Positions 8,869 to 17,866 are shown, counted from the first letter of the stretch. The stretch is 64,000 nt of DNA from Wolbachia endosymbiont (group B) of Germaria angustata (GCF_964026725.1 NZ_OZ034691.1:496001-560000), one strand, 5' to 3'. Notes: generated by a model from the letters alone, not told the origin. Made by a program: numbers and translations.

Positions 8869-11442
8869 ATGTTGGAAGAAAAATACAGCTTTAGAGAAGT
8901 TGAAGACAAATACAATGTATTATGGGAAGGAAGTAAAGTTTATAAATGGAGTAGTGAAAAGGGTAACACTTTCACTATAGATACTCCCCCACCAACGATA
9001 TCAGGAAAGTTGCATATTGGCCATATATTCAGCTATTGCCACACAGACTTTATTGCAAGGTTTCAGCGTATGCTGGGAAAAGATGTATTTTATCCAATTG
9101 GGTTTGATGATAATGGCCTTCCGACTGAAAGGTTAGTTGAGCAAACCTATAAAACCCGCGCAAAAGAAGTTGGCAGAGAAAAATTTATAGAGATGTGCCA
9201 TGAGGTTATTGAAAAATCAAAGCAAGAATTCAAAGAATTGTTTAAATCAGTTGGCATTAGCTATGACTGGGATTTGGAATACCACACGATCAGCAAGGAA
9301 GCTGTGGCACTTTCTCAAATGTCATTCATTGATCTATATAATAAAGAGTATGCATACAGAAAAATGCAACCTATTCTTTGGGACCCAGTCGATAAAACTG
9401 CAATTGCACAAGCAGAAATAGAGGATAAAGTCTTTGAGTCATTTTTGAACACGATAGTTTTTTCCACTGAAGAAAATGAGCAGATTAAGATTGCAACTAC
9501 ACGGCCTGAGTTGATCCCAGCATGTGTTGCAGTTTTTTGCCATCCAGAAGATGCACGCTACACTCAGCTGATTGGAAAAATAGCCGTGGTGGCAATAACA
9601 GGAGCAAAAGTTCCAATAATAGCTGATGATAAAGTTAAAATAGATAAAGGTACTGGGCTTGTTATGTGCTGTACGTTTGGTGATGAGCTCGACATATATT
9701 GGCAGCAAAAGCATGGTCTGCCGATGAAAATTATTATCGATCAGGATGGTAGGATAAGTCTAGATTCAGTGTATGGTAATAATAGATCCCAGTGTCAAGG
9801 CACTGGGATGACAAAGGGGAGTGACATTCCAGTGCTTGACACTGGAATCCAGCCATTAGAGGAGACACACGCCCCAGCGCGTGACGCTGGAATCTACGAT
9901 GAAATAAATGGCCTAAAGGTTAAAGAAGCAAGAAAGAGAATTATTGAAATCCTAACTGAAAAGGGCCTTTTGATAGAAAGTACTAACATTTCTCATTCCG
10001 TAAAGTGTGCAGAAAGATCTGGTGCATCACTTGAAATATTACCAACTTATCAATGGTTTATCAAGACTTTAGAGCAAAAAGCTCAAGTGTTAGATAAAGT
10101 AAAAAAGTGTAGTTGGCATCCAAAGTCTATGCGTAAACGCATGGAGGTATGGATAGAAGGGCTAAATTGGGATTGGTGCATTTCAAGACAGCGTTATTTT
10201 GGTGTGCCATTTCCGGTGTGGTATTCAAAACGTAAAGGGGAAGAGGGTAAAATCATTCTAGCTGAAGTAAAGGATTTACCTATCGATCCACTCAAAGATT
10301 TGCCGAAAGGGTATAGTAAGGAAGAGGTTAACCCAGACCAAGATGTAATGGATACGTGGGCCACAAGTGCGATCACTACTCAACTAAGTGCACTGGCAGT
10401 AAACAGTGAGCTCAATTTACCAAACCATCGGTATGACAAGATATTTCCTGCAGATCTGCGCAGCCAAAGCCATGAGATAATAAGAACTTGGGCTTTTTAT
10501 ACGATTTTGAAGGCACATTATCATGCAGATTCACTGCCGTGGAAAAATATCATGATTAGTGGTTGGTGTTTGGCTGATGATAAAAAAAAGATGAGTAAAT
10601 CAAAAGGTAATATCATCACTCCTCATGTAATGCTTGAAACCTATGGAGCTGACGTAGTACGCTATTGGGCAGCAAACTCAAGACTTGGAGTTGACACAGT
10701 CTACTCTGAAAATATCTTCAAAATTGGCAAACGACTTGTTACGAAACTTTGGAATGCTAGCAAATTTGTTTCCATATTTATGGAAAAATATCAAGCATTG
10801 AGCATAAATTCCATCAGTGAGACGATGGATAAGTGGATATTGTCCAAATTATATAAAGTGATAGAAAAAACGACGAACAACCTATTACAGTTTGAATACT
10901 GCGAAGCTTTGAGCGCAATAGAAGAATTTTTTTGGAAAGATTTTTGTGATAATTACTTAGAGTTAGTTAAAAAACGTGCATATGGAGATGCATTGGACAG
11001 CGAGGCAAACATGAGTGCGAAACAGAGTTTGGCATATGTACTCAATATTATTTTGCGGTTATTTGCACCATTTTTGCCATACATTACAGAGGAAATATAT
11101 CATCAGTTGTATAGTTATAACTCCGTTCACAATAAAAGTAATTGGCCTAACAAGGAAGAACTTATCTATGATAAGTATTCTGAGGAAATGGGAGATAATT
11201 TCGTGCAGATATTAAACCTTGTGAGAAAAATAAAAGCAGATAATAACGTATCAGTTAAGCATCTTATACAAAAGTTGATGATAAAAGCGAGTGTAAAAGA
11301 GGATGAGTTAAATTATTCTGCTCAGCATGATTTGCAGTCAGTTTGCAATGCTGAAGTGATAGAATGGGTTGAGAGTACAGAAGCAGAGCTTATAACTGAG
11401 AATGGAAAATTTACTGTAAGTTTATTGATTGATGTAACTTAG
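8869..11442 (+). CDS. valS: Valyl-tRNA synthetase
   Basis: An 857-residue class I synthetase that charges tRNA(Val). The HIGH motif is at residues 49-52 (GKLHIGHIF) and the KMSKS motif at 574-578 (DDKKKMSKSKGN). The Rossmann catalytic core is split by the CP1 editing domain, followed by the anticodon-binding helical domain. Residues about 305-341 are unusual: a palindromic repeat has inserted in frame between DGRISLDSVYG and the normal continuation NGLKVKEARK, adding roughly 40 residues without breaking the frame. The rest of the protein looks intact, so the enzyme very probably still works. Confidence 0.96.
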   Translation: MLEEKYSFREVEDKYNVLWEGSKVYKWSSEKGNTFTIDTPPPTISGKLHIGHIFSYCHTDFIARFQRMLGKDVFYPIGFDDNGLPTERLVEQTYKTRAKEVGREKFIEMCHEVIEKSKQEFKELFKSVGISYDWDLEYHTISKEAVALSQMSFIDLYNKEYAYRKMQPILWDPVDKTAIAQAEIEDKVFESFLNTIVFSTEENEQIKIATTRPELIPACVAVFCHPEDARYTQLIGKIAVVAITGAKVPIIADDKVKIDKGTGLVMCCTFGDELDIYWQQKHGLPMKIIIDQDGRISLDSVYGNNRSQCQGTGMTKGSDIPVLDTGIQPLEETHAPARDAGIYDEINGLKVKEARKRIIEILTEKGLLIESTNISHSVKCAERSGASLEILPTYQWFIKTLEQKAQVLDKVKKCSWHPKSMRKRMEVWIEGLNWDWCISRQRYFGVPFPVWYSKRKGEEGKIILAEVKDLPIDPLKDLPKGYSKEEVNPDQDVMDTWATSAITTQLSALAVNSELNLPNHRYDKIFPADLRSQSHEIIRTWAFYTILKAHYHADSLPWKNIMISGWCLADDKKKMSKSKGNIITPHVMLETYGADVVRYWAANSRLGVDTVYSENIFKIGKRLVTKLWNASKFVSIFMEKYQALSINSISETMDKWILSKLYKVIEKTTNNLLQFEYCEALSAIEEFFWKDFCDNYLELVKKRAYGDALDSEANMSAKQSLAYVLNIILRLFAPFLPYITEEIYHQLYSYNSVHNKSNWPNKEELIYDKYSEEMGDNFVQILNLVRKIKADNNVSVKHLIQKLMIKASVKEDELNYSAQHDLQSVCNAEVIEWVESTEAELITENGKFTVSLLIDVT
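9783..9891. repeat. Palindromic repeat inserted in frame in valS
   Basis: Three successive hairpins lie within the valS coding region: ATCCCAGTG/CACTGGGAT at 9786-9809, ATTCCAGTG/CACTGGAAT at 9826-9848 and CCAGCG/CGCTGG at 9874-9890. The same arms recur in the intergenic clusters near 15.2, 45.3, 52.0 and 59.9 kb. The insertion translates as RSQCQGTGMTKGSDIPVLDT and onward. This resembles in-gene palindromic elements known from Rickettsia (RPE); assignment to that type of element is by analogy. Confidence 0.85.
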
Positions 11443-11483
11443 CATTCGTATTACTATACTAATTATTTAGTTGTGAGGTAATA

Positions 11484-13124
11484 ATGATTGGTAATTCATA
11501 TGATAATAAAATTGAAGAACAAAAAGATGATTATCATGACTTCATTCAAAGGTTTTTGTTTTTGCTCGGTAAGATAAAAGAAAAGAATAAATCAATTCAC
11601 ACTGCTGTAGCTAGTTTTCACATATTATCTTTTTTAATAAAATACAATGCCAATTTTAATGAAGATGAAGTGTATAAAGCCGTTATCCAAGATTTCAATA
11701 ATGTAAAGGAGGCGAGACTAGAGCTTCAAGATAAGGCTAAAAAAGTATTGAATGGGTATATTGAAAGTGATGTTGAAACAGTGTCAATATATGGTAGTTG
11801 TGCAGAAGTTAAATTGGGAGCTAATAAAAACAAATTCAAAGTCAGTGAGTTTTTGAATAGTAATTTCTGTCAAGATAATGGAATTTCAGGGTTTTCAACT
11901 CTGCATAGCAATGGAAAAAATGGAATGCACGGTTTTGTTTCTGAAGAAGGAATAAGGCACTATGTTGTAACTGATGGTGCATACGAAATGACTCTGAATT
12001 GGTGTAATGAGGACGGAAAAAAGTGCACTATTATAATTAATATTGATGCTAATGGTATAGAACTTATCGAGCGTAATCGTGTTACTGATGATCAATTGAA
12101 AGCAAATAAAGATGTAAAAATAGGTAACTTATTCTTGTATCAAATAAAATTTAGAAATAAGGAGAAAGGCAATCATAAATCATCTGAGATTGTGATAGAA
12201 AATGGTAATAGAAATATTAACATTCAAACAACTCAAGAAATTGAGCGTGGCAGCAAAGAAGCTCAAATAGACAGTACTAAAATGCAAGACAAAAGTGCAC
12301 AAGTTGTAGATGACAGCTTAAACGAAAGAATTAATAAATTGGAAAAAGAAAATACAAGATTAACTGGAAATAATCAAACTATATTAGAACAATTACAGCA
12401 AAAAATGAGAGAGGTGGAGGAATTGAATGGAAAGGTAAGGGAAAAAGATGAAGTTTTGGCTGAAGTAACACAAAAACTCAAGCAGCTAAGTGATTCGGTA
12501 GAGAGTGAATTTGAAAGGAAAAAAGTAGAGAAGGAAAAGTTAGAGGAGAAGTTAAGGAAAGCGCAAAAAGAGATACAAAAGTTAAGTAAAGAAAAAGCTG
12601 AATTAGTGCAAGAAAAGCAAGGCTTAGAAGAATATGCTAAAGTTCTAGTTGATCAAATAGGGCGATCAGATCTTAAAAGTGAAATCCAGAGATTAGAAAG
12701 TCAAATTCAACATGAAAAGTACAAAGAGTTACTATTTGAGAAGCATTCTATAAAAGAAGAAATTTCAGATTTGAATGATCAATCTTCATTAGCTCATCAG
12801 AATCGTGTGAGCTTAGCACAAGATTTTGCAAAAAACATAATATATTTGTTCAAAGAGAATGTAAAAGAAGGAGATAACGTGATTATATCGCAGGAAAGTG
12901 TATTAGAGATTTTGAATAGATTGGAGGAATTAATCAAGAATGTTGGAGTCAGTGATCAAGAAATAAAAGGAGTAATTGAAGAAATATCTGTACAAACTAA
13001 TGATAGCCTTGCTCCTTCAGATATAAGTAATGGAGATTTATCAGCACTACCAAATAAAGAGCTGGATGAAACTTCATATGCAGAAGATTTTGGATATTCT
13101 AGTAGACGTTCTACTCCCGTCTGA
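11484..13124 (+). CDS. Hypothetical coiled-coil protein with a domain shared with the gene at 39140
   Basis: Not a recognised family. The 546-residue product starts at an ATG preceded by GAGGTAATA. Residues 1-90 are helical; about 120-220 form a compact domain (HGFVSEEGIRHYVVTDGAYE, then MTLNW and DGKKC) that reappears in the protein encoded at 39140-40199. Residues about 275-440 are a long Lys/Glu coiled coil. The tail ends EDFGYSSRRSTPV, nearly repeated at the C-terminus of the neighbour at 13262. No signal peptide or membrane segment is seen, so it is cytoplasmic or secreted by a type IV system; the latter is speculation based on the architecture. Confidence 0.75.
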   Translation: MIGNSYDNKIEEQKDDYHDFIQRFLFLLGKIKEKNKSIHTAVASFHILSFLIKYNANFNEDEVYKAVIQDFNNVKEARLELQDKAKKVLNGYIESDVETVSIYGSCAEVKLGANKNKFKVSEFLNSNFCQDNGISGFSTLHSNGKNGMHGFVSEEGIRHYVVTDGAYEMTLNWCNEDGKKCTIIINIDANGIELIERNRVTDDQLKANKDVKIGNLFLYQIKFRNKEKGNHKSSEIVIENGNRNINIQTTQEIERGSKEAQIDSTKMQDKSAQVVDDSLNERINKLEKENTRLTGNNQTILEQLQQKMREVEELNGKVREKDEVLAEVTQKLKQLSDSVESEFERKKVEKEKLEEKLRKAQKEIQKLSKEKAELVQEKQGLEEYAKVLVDQIGRSDLKSEIQRLESQIQHEKYKELLFEKHSIKEEISDLNDQSSLAHQNRVSLAQDFAKNIIYLFKENVKEGDNVIISQESVLEILNRLEELIKNVGVSDQEIKGVIEEISVQTNDSLAPSDISNGDLSALPNKELDETSYAEDFGYSSRRSTPV

Positions 13125-13143
13125 TGCCACCTTGCATTTTGAG

Positions 13144-13191
13144 TTTAGTTAGCATATCAACTAAAGTTTATCACTGGTACAATTGTGATAA
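13144..13191. promoter_or_regulatory. Two inverted repeats between coiled-coil genes
   Basis: Two neighbouring dyads lie in the gap between the coiled-coil genes: TTTAGTT/AACTAAA at 13144-13165 and TTATCAC/GTGATAA at 13168-13191. Neither is followed by a T-run, so an operator site or a weak transcript-end structure are both possible. Confidence 0.3.
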
Positions 13192-13261
13192 GTGTTCTCC
13201 TCTACAGGTAAGATAATTTTAATCAATATATACAAGACTGCTGAAGTTTTGTATATGGGTG

Positions 13262-14428
13262 ATGAGCAATTTACTTAATAAATATAATACATTTTATTTT
13301 ATAGCTAGTTCTCTGGCTACTCTCACGTTACTTACATCTTTAGCGCTTATTAATGTACCTAGTTCTTTAATTCTCGCTTTAGCTGTATTATCTGCTTTGG
13401 CTCTTATGATTCTGTATAAAATAATTATTGACACTAGTAAAGTGGAGAAGAAATTAGCTAACAAAGAGCTTGAGTTGACTCAAGAAAAGCACAATTTATA
13501 CGAGGAAGAAAGAAAATTTGGTCAAAAAATAGAAGATGAGAGGAAATCTTTTCTTAAAGAAAAAAAATCTTTGGAGGAGAAATTAGAAGTAAAAATGAAC
13601 CGTATAATTGGAATAACAGACGAATTAGAAAAAATAACGAAAGAAAGAGATGAGCTTGCTGCACAAGAAAAAGAATTACATTATAAAATCTTGCATTTGT
13701 GTAAACAGTTAAAGGAAAAAGAAGCTAATCTAACTGAGAGGGAAAAACACATAATGGAATTGAAAAGAAAAATAGACAATGATAAATATGAAGAATTGCA
13801 TAAGGAAATAGAAAAATTATCCAAAGAAAAAGAGGAATTATCTAAGGAAATAGATAAATTACGTAAAGAGAAACATATGCTATATACACAAAAAGAAGAA
13901 TTATATAAAAGGCAAGAAGAACTTTGTGTAGAATTAGGTGAATTACAATGTAAATTTAAAGAAATTAATCAAAAAAATAAAAACTTATCTCAAGAGTTAA
14001 AAAGGAAATTTGAAGAGCTAGATAAAGCAGATGGTTTAATTAAAAATCAGTCTTTTGAGTTAGACAGAATAAGACAAGATTGTAATAACGAAGTGAAAAA
14101 TTTAAGAAATTCACTTTTAGAGCGAGACAGTCAAATAAAACAACTTCAATATGTGATAGATAAGATAGAAGAATCGATAAGAGAAAATGAAACAATTAAA
14201 GATTATAGCAAAAAAATAATATTAGGGGAGACTCAGAAAATAAAATTTATATTAGGGGAACTTGCACAATTCACTCCAGTTAACGGTTCCAAAACATCGG
14301 AGGAAACGTCTGATTCTTTACAGGAAGATCTTGGATATGCCAGTCGTTCACCCACTCCGACCAGATTATCGGGTTCAGTGTCTGTACAAAGCATTGCAAG
14401 TGGACCAATCCCTGAATATGGATTGTAA
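13262..14428 (+). CDS. Membrane-anchored coiled-coil protein, unknown function
   Basis: Not a recognised family. The 388-residue product has two N-terminal membrane segments within residues 8-55 (FYFIASSLATLTLLTSLALI, then ILALAVLSALALMILY), a very long Glu/Lys coiled coil from about 60 to 335 and a polar tail with EDLGYASRSPTPT. The first hairpin resembles that of the AAA ATPase gene at 43785 (both contain F-I-A-x-x-x-A-x-L-T-L-x-T-S), and the tail motif matches the end of the preceding protein. I start it at the ATG at 13262; a GTG three bases earlier is also in frame. It probably tethers a long rod to the inner membrane. Confidence 0.7.
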   Translation: MSNLLNKYNTFYFIASSLATLTLLTSLALINVPSSLILALAVLSALALMILYKIIIDTSKVEKKLANKELELTQEKHNLYEEERKFGQKIEDERKSFLKEKKSLEEKLEVKMNRIIGITDELEKITKERDELAAQEKELHYKILHLCKQLKEKEANLTEREKHIMELKRKIDNDKYEELHKEIEKLSKEKEELSKEIDKLRKEKHMLYTQKEELYKRQEELCVELGELQCKFKEINQKNKNLSQELKRKFEELDKADGLIKNQSFELDRIRQDCNNEVKNLRNSLLERDSQIKQLQYVIDKIEESIRENETIKDYSKKIILGETQKIKFILGELAQFTPVNGSKTSEETSDSLQEDLGYASRSPTPTRLSGSVSVQSIASGPIPEYGL

Positions 14429-14471
14429 AATGCAATAATTACTCTTATTATAAAAAAAATTATACAAGATA

Positions 14472-15152
14472 ATGAACCCAATAATATGCGCACTGGATAC
14501 ACAAGATTTGAATAAAGCTATATCTTTAGCTAATGCTCTGCGTGATAAGGTTTGCATGGTAAAGCTTGGGTTAGAATTTTTTGCTGCACATGGCCCTTCT
14601 GGAGTGAGAGAAGTTGCAAAATGCAATATACCAATTTTTTTAGATCTGAAATTGCATGATATTCCAAACACTGTCGCTAGAACGATTGAAGCAATCAAGA
14701 TTCTAGATGTTGAAATGCTAACATTGCATATCAGCGGTGGAACAAAAATGCTTCAAGAAGCGCTAAGTATAGTGCAAGGCACTAAAATAAAGCTAATTGG
14801 AGTAACAGTATTAACTAGCATGAGCAATGAAGATCTGAGTGAACTCGGAGTGGCAAGGGAAGCAAAATCACAGGTAATTTTGCTGGCAAAGCTTGCAAAA
14901 AAGATTGGTCTACATGGAGTAATTTGCTCTGCACTAGAAGCTCAAGAAGTGCGCCAAGAATGTGGTAAAGACTTTAAAATTATTACTCCAGGAATCCGTA
15001 TGAATCGAGGTCATGATGATCAAAAAAGGACAGCAACACCAAAAGAAGCAATAAATTCAGGAGCTGATTATATCGTAATTGGCAGACCCATTACAGAGAG
15101 TAGCAATCCCGCAAGTAGTGCAGAGTTAATATTGAAATCCCTTACTGATTGA
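14472..15152 (+). CDS. pyrF: Orotidine 5'-phosphate decarboxylase
   Basis: A 226-residue TIM-barrel enzyme that decarboxylates OMP to UMP, the last step of pyrimidine synthesis. Recognisable motifs are ICALDTQDL at the N-terminus, the catalytic FLDLKLHDIPNTV (Asp-Lys-x-x-Asp array, around residues 57-69), and the phosphate-binding TPGIRMN and YIVIGRPIT segments near the end. Length is typical for the bacterial group I enzyme. It begins 43 bases after the coiled-coil gene. It is followed by a repeat cluster, so it lies at the border of an accessory region. Confidence 0.95.
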   Translation: MNPIICALDTQDLNKAISLANALRDKVCMVKLGLEFFAAHGPSGVREVAKCNIPIFLDLKLHDIPNTVARTIEAIKILDVEMLTLHISGGTKMLQEALSIVQGTKIKLIGVTVLTSMSNEDLSELGVAREAKSQVILLAKLAKKIGLHGVICSALEAQEVRQECGKDFKIITPGIRMNRGHDDQKRTATPKEAINSGADYIVIGRPITESSNPASSAELILKSLTD

Positions 15153-15185
15153 AGCAGGGCAGATAAGGTAGCATAGAGTAAAAGC

Positions 15186-15480
15186 AACAAACGGTATGTA
15201 TCCGTTCAGCAGGGTGGCAAAACAAGGTAGACGAGAAAAGATAACTAAATGGGTGTCATCCCAGTGCTTGACCATTTTCTTTTTTTTCTGGATTCCAGCG
15301 TCACGCGCTGGAATGACAGGGCTGTGAGTGTCATCGAAGTAGCCGATACAGGCCTTTTTCTTCTGTCATCCCAGTGCCCTGACACTGGGATCCAGTTAAA
15401 TTTACAGGTATAAAAGTAATCAACGTTTCTGGTGATGATAGAAAAATGGATCCCAGCACAGGATACCATTTATTGTTTTG
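15186..15480. repeat. Cluster of palindromic repeats
   Basis: This stretch begins with a piece containing TATCCGTTCAGCAG that recurs at 51825 and continues with several CCAGTG/CACTGG and CCAGCG/CGCTGG dyads, for example GGATTCCAGCGTCACGCGCT near 15291 and the pair CATCCCAGTG/CACTGGGATC at about 15370-15391. The same arms occur in valS and in three other intergenic clusters. No coding frame is supported here. Confidence 0.75.
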
Positions 15481-15548
15481 GCAAATTTGTACGGCTACGT
15501 ACTTTATTTGCACATTCTCCTGAATAGATACTCAGTGAAAAAAAGTGC

Positions 15549-15578
15549 TTGACACAAAAAAAATGGATGCTGTATAGT
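15549..15578 (+). promoter_or_regulatory. Strong sigma-70-like promoter
   Basis: TTGACA at 15549-15554 and TATAGT at 15573-15578 are separated by 18 bases. It could drive the capsid gene about 390 bases downstream or a short RNA ending at the hairpin at 15602-15632. Confidence 0.5.
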
Positions 15579-15601
15579 ACTGACAATTAAGTATAATACT
15601 T

Positions 15602-15632
15602 AGCGTGGTGTAATACTACACTGCTTTTTTTT
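15602..15632 (+). terminator. Possible intrinsic terminator or attenuator
   Basis: GTGTA and TACAC flank a four-base loop, extended imperfectly by AGC/GCT, and are followed by eight T residues. It lies about 25 bases after the expected start point of the promoter at 15549, so it would end a transcript of roughly 45-50 bases or attenuate the capsid transcript. Confidence 0.4.
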
Positions 15633-15719
15633 ACTTCAACAAGTAATCATTATCATTTTTCTCCCGTTACCAAGCAGCTTACGTTCATTTGTATCTACCA
15701 TGAAGCCAATGCTAGAATC

Positions 15720-15872
15720 CAGAAAAAAGACCGGTGAATGGCAGGTACGAGCATTATACGTATACAGTTGTATGAACGTTGTTTACCATGAGGGCGCCTC
15801 CCAGCACTGGGATCCATATTGTAAACAAGCGTTTGAGTTATACTAAGCTGCCATTCACCTGTCTTTTTTCTG
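15720..15872. repeat. Long imperfect inverted repeat (MITE-like)
   Basis: The 25-base arms at 15720-15744 and 15848-15872 are reverse complements with a single mismatch (the core of both is GGTGAATGGCAG on one strand). The roughly 100 bases between them are themselves partly self-complementary around GTTGTTTAC and GTAAACAA and include a CCCAGCACTGGGA dyad. The whole looks like a small non-coding palindromic element just ahead of the capsid gene. Confidence 0.65.
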
Positions 15873-15964
15873 AATGCAGTTTGCATGACAACGCTGAGAT
15901 TACTGATAAAGATTACCTTCAAATTACAATAACTATTCTAATTTTATTTTTAAAGGAGGCTATT

Positions 15965-17128
15965 ATGTCACTTACTGATATCGCTCACCGTGTTAATGAA
16001 CTTGCTTCATCATGGGAGCAATTTAAACTAATAAATGATCGTAAACTAAAAGAAATCGAAAGCAAAGGGCCTGAGCAGCTATGCAAAATAAATAGTAATA
16101 TTGATAATTGCAAAGAGTGCTTAGATTTTATTGAAACCTCAGCTCAACGCCCAGAGATTAGCACAGATTTTAGTACAGGTGATAAATATTTTTCTGATTA
16201 TATTCGCAAAGGAATGGAAAACAGATTATCACACAAAACCCTAAGTGGAGATGACAATGATATTGGAGGGTATTTAGTTACTCCTCATATTGTAAAACGC
16301 ATAAACAAGCGTATAACTGATTCATCTCCAATGCGGCAAATATGTTCTAGTCAAAGAATCTCTACTGAAACATTGGATTATATTATAGAAGATTGTGACC
16401 GTGCTGGTGCAGGTTGGAGTGGTGAAGTGGTAGACGACGAAGATGGTGGCTATAAATCCAAGTATGATTTTGCACAAGACACAAGTACACCTAAAATTCA
16501 AAAGATTTCCATCACAACTTATGAGCTCTATGCTCAGCCGCAAATATCACAAAAATTGCTCGATGATGCATTTGTCAATGTTGAAAATTGGCTTGTAGAA
16601 AAGGTTGCCGAAACTTTCAGTAAGAAGGAGAATGAAGCCTTTATTAAAGGTGATGGCACTTTTCAGCCTAAAGGAATTTTAACTTACGAAAATGGAAATG
16701 GTCATAATAAGATAGAGCAAATTAAAGCTGATAAGCTAGACAGCGACGCCATAATGATATTGTACTACTCTCTAAATGAACATTACTCTAAAAATGCATC
16801 ATTTTTAATGAACAGGAGTACGTTAAAGGACGTGAGGCTACTAAAATCTGAAACAGGTCAGTATCTCTGGCAGCCGAGTTTATCGCTTGAAACACCAGAT
16901 ACTTTAATGGGAATACCAGTATATCAATCTGCTGATATGCCACCTACAATAATTGCAGTAGCAGATTTCAAACAAGCTTATAAGATCGTAGATAACAGAG
17001 GAATGAGAATACTTAGAGACCCTTATACAAACAAACCTTATGTTAGATTTTTTGTCACTAAGCGTGTCGGTGGGGAGGTTGTCAACACCAGTGCTATTAA
17101 ATTGTTGAAAATTGCGAGCAAGTACTAA
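15965..17128 (+). CDS. HK97-family phage/GTA major capsid protein
   Basis: A 387-residue protein starting at the ATG at 15965, which is preceded by a strong AAAGGAGG; a longer frame back to 15779 runs through the inverted repeat and lacks such a site. Residues 1-70 are a helical scaffold-like domain. The rest is the HK97 fold, with landmarks GGYLVTPHIVKRI, SPMRQICSSQ, WSGEVVDDEDGG, the E-loop and ASFLMNRSTL, ending in GGEVVNTSAIKLLKIASKY. No portal, protease or terminase gene is adjacent, so this is a lone capsid gene, probably a relic of the Rickettsiales GTA-like element whose orfg15-like gene lies at 45608. Confidence 0.88.
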   Translation: MSLTDIAHRVNELASSWEQFKLINDRKLKEIESKGPEQLCKINSNIDNCKECLDFIETSAQRPEISTDFSTGDKYFSDYIRKGMENRLSHKTLSGDDNDIGGYLVTPHIVKRINKRITDSSPMRQICSSQRISTETLDYIIEDCDRAGAGWSGEVVDDEDGGYKSKYDFAQDTSTPKIQKISITTYELYAQPQISQKLLDDAFVNVENWLVEKVAETFSKKENEAFIKGDGTFQPKGILTYENGNGHNKIEQIKADKLDSDAIMILYYSLNEHYSKNASFLMNRSTLKDVRLLKSETGQYLWQPSLSLETPDTLMGIPVYQSADMPPTIIAVADFKQAYKIVDNRGMRILRDPYTNKPYVRFFVTKRVGGEVVNTSAIKLLKIASKY

Positions 17129-17144
17129 AATTTTTATGAAATAA

Positions 17145-17170
17145 TTGACATATTATACTTTTTATATAAT
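17145..17170 (+). promoter_or_regulatory. Promoter of the small gene at 17203 (copy A)
   Basis: TTGACA at 17145-17150 precedes TATAAT at 17165-17170 with a short 14-base spacer, followed by AATTAAATTA. The arrangement, including the short spacer, is repeated at 17812-17837. With a normal 17-base spacer the -10 would read AATAAT, so the exact -10 is uncertain. Confidence 0.5.
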
Positions 17171-17202
17171 AATTAAATTATTATTAATTTAAGGAGTAAA
17201 AT

Positions 17203-17739
17203 ATGTTAAAAAAAATAAAAGACTTTTTTCAGTCGATTGCAGGAAGAATTGCATCAATCTGGAACAGCATTAAGAATTGGTGTTCTGGTAATAAGGTAAA
17301 CCAAGTAATTGATCCTAATAAAAAGATAATGTTAAATGTTAAAAAATTGGACAACGGTAAAGTAGTATTGGCTATACCGCAAGGTATTGACTTAACACTT
17401 CCAAACAATAAAGATGGATATGGTAATGTAATTAATAATGAGTTTCGTTTAGATTTTAATGATGAATCATTGTATATCACAGGTCGTTACGACTCGAAAA
17501 CGATGATGGAAGATGGTAATATATGTCTATCTATTAATTCAGTTGGTACCCTAGATAGCAACGAAGTTTATGGTGATAATAAACCAGAAGAAATGGAAAA
17601 GCTTTTATTAGACTCAGCTAATACCAATAAAATAAGAAGACAAGTCGGTCAATCGCTTAGTAACACACCAAATTCAGAAACTACTAATACAGAAGCGGAA
17701 CAACACATTGCTGGTACTGGTCGATCTGTTAAGATATAG
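17203..17739 (+). CDS. Small hypothetical protein, cassette A
   Basis: Not recognised. The 178-residue product has an amphipathic, tryptophan-containing N-terminus, MLKKIKDFFQSIAGRIASIW, followed by a beta-rich middle (about 45-125) and a polar, Asn/Thr-rich tail. AAGGAG lies eight bases before the ATG. The 5' leader and the first codons are almost the same as those of the next gene (ACTTTTTTCAGTCGATTGC is identical in both), whereas the bodies differ. It has its own promoter and terminator. The AT-rich, self-contained layout suggests horizontally moving small genes, possibly secreted or membrane-touching; function unknown. Confidence 0.65.
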   Translation: MLKKIKDFFQSIAGRIASIWNSIKNWCSGNKVNQVIDPNKKIMLNVKKLDNGKVVLAIPQGIDLTLPNNKDGYGNVINNEFRLDFNDESLYITGRYDSKTMMEDGNICLSINSVGTLDSNEVYGDNKPEEMEKLLLDSANTNKIRRQVGQSLSNTPNSETTNTEAEQHIAGTGRSVKI

Positions 17740-17755
17740 TTACTATCCTTCACAA

Positions 17756-17784
17756 AAGAGCACCTAAAGAGGTGCTCTTTTTTC
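17756..17784 (+). terminator. Intrinsic terminator after cassette A
   Basis: A perfect 10-bp stem, AAGAGCACCT / AGGTGCTCTT, with loop AAAG (17756-17779) is followed by T residues. This is one of the clearest terminators in the window. Confidence 0.85.
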
Positions 17785-17811
17785 TTTATAAGTTTTCTCC
17801 ATAGGAGAAAA

Positions 17812-17837
17812 TTGACAAATTAAATTTTATATATAAT
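17812..17837 (+). promoter_or_regulatory. Promoter of the small gene at 17867 (copy B)
   Basis: TTGACA at 17812-17817 and TATAAT at 17832-17837 are spaced by 14 bases, followed by the same AATTAAATTA block as copy A. The conserved spacing suggests the two promoters are copies. Confidence 0.5.
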
Positions 17838-17866
17838 AATTAAATTATTAATTTAAGTAGTAAAGT

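Noticed and set aside
15779..15964. An N-terminal extension of the capsid gene
   Set aside because: The frame is open back to 15779, but it crosses the inverted repeat, lacks a ribosome binding site and is not capsid-like; the ATG at 15965 has a strong site.
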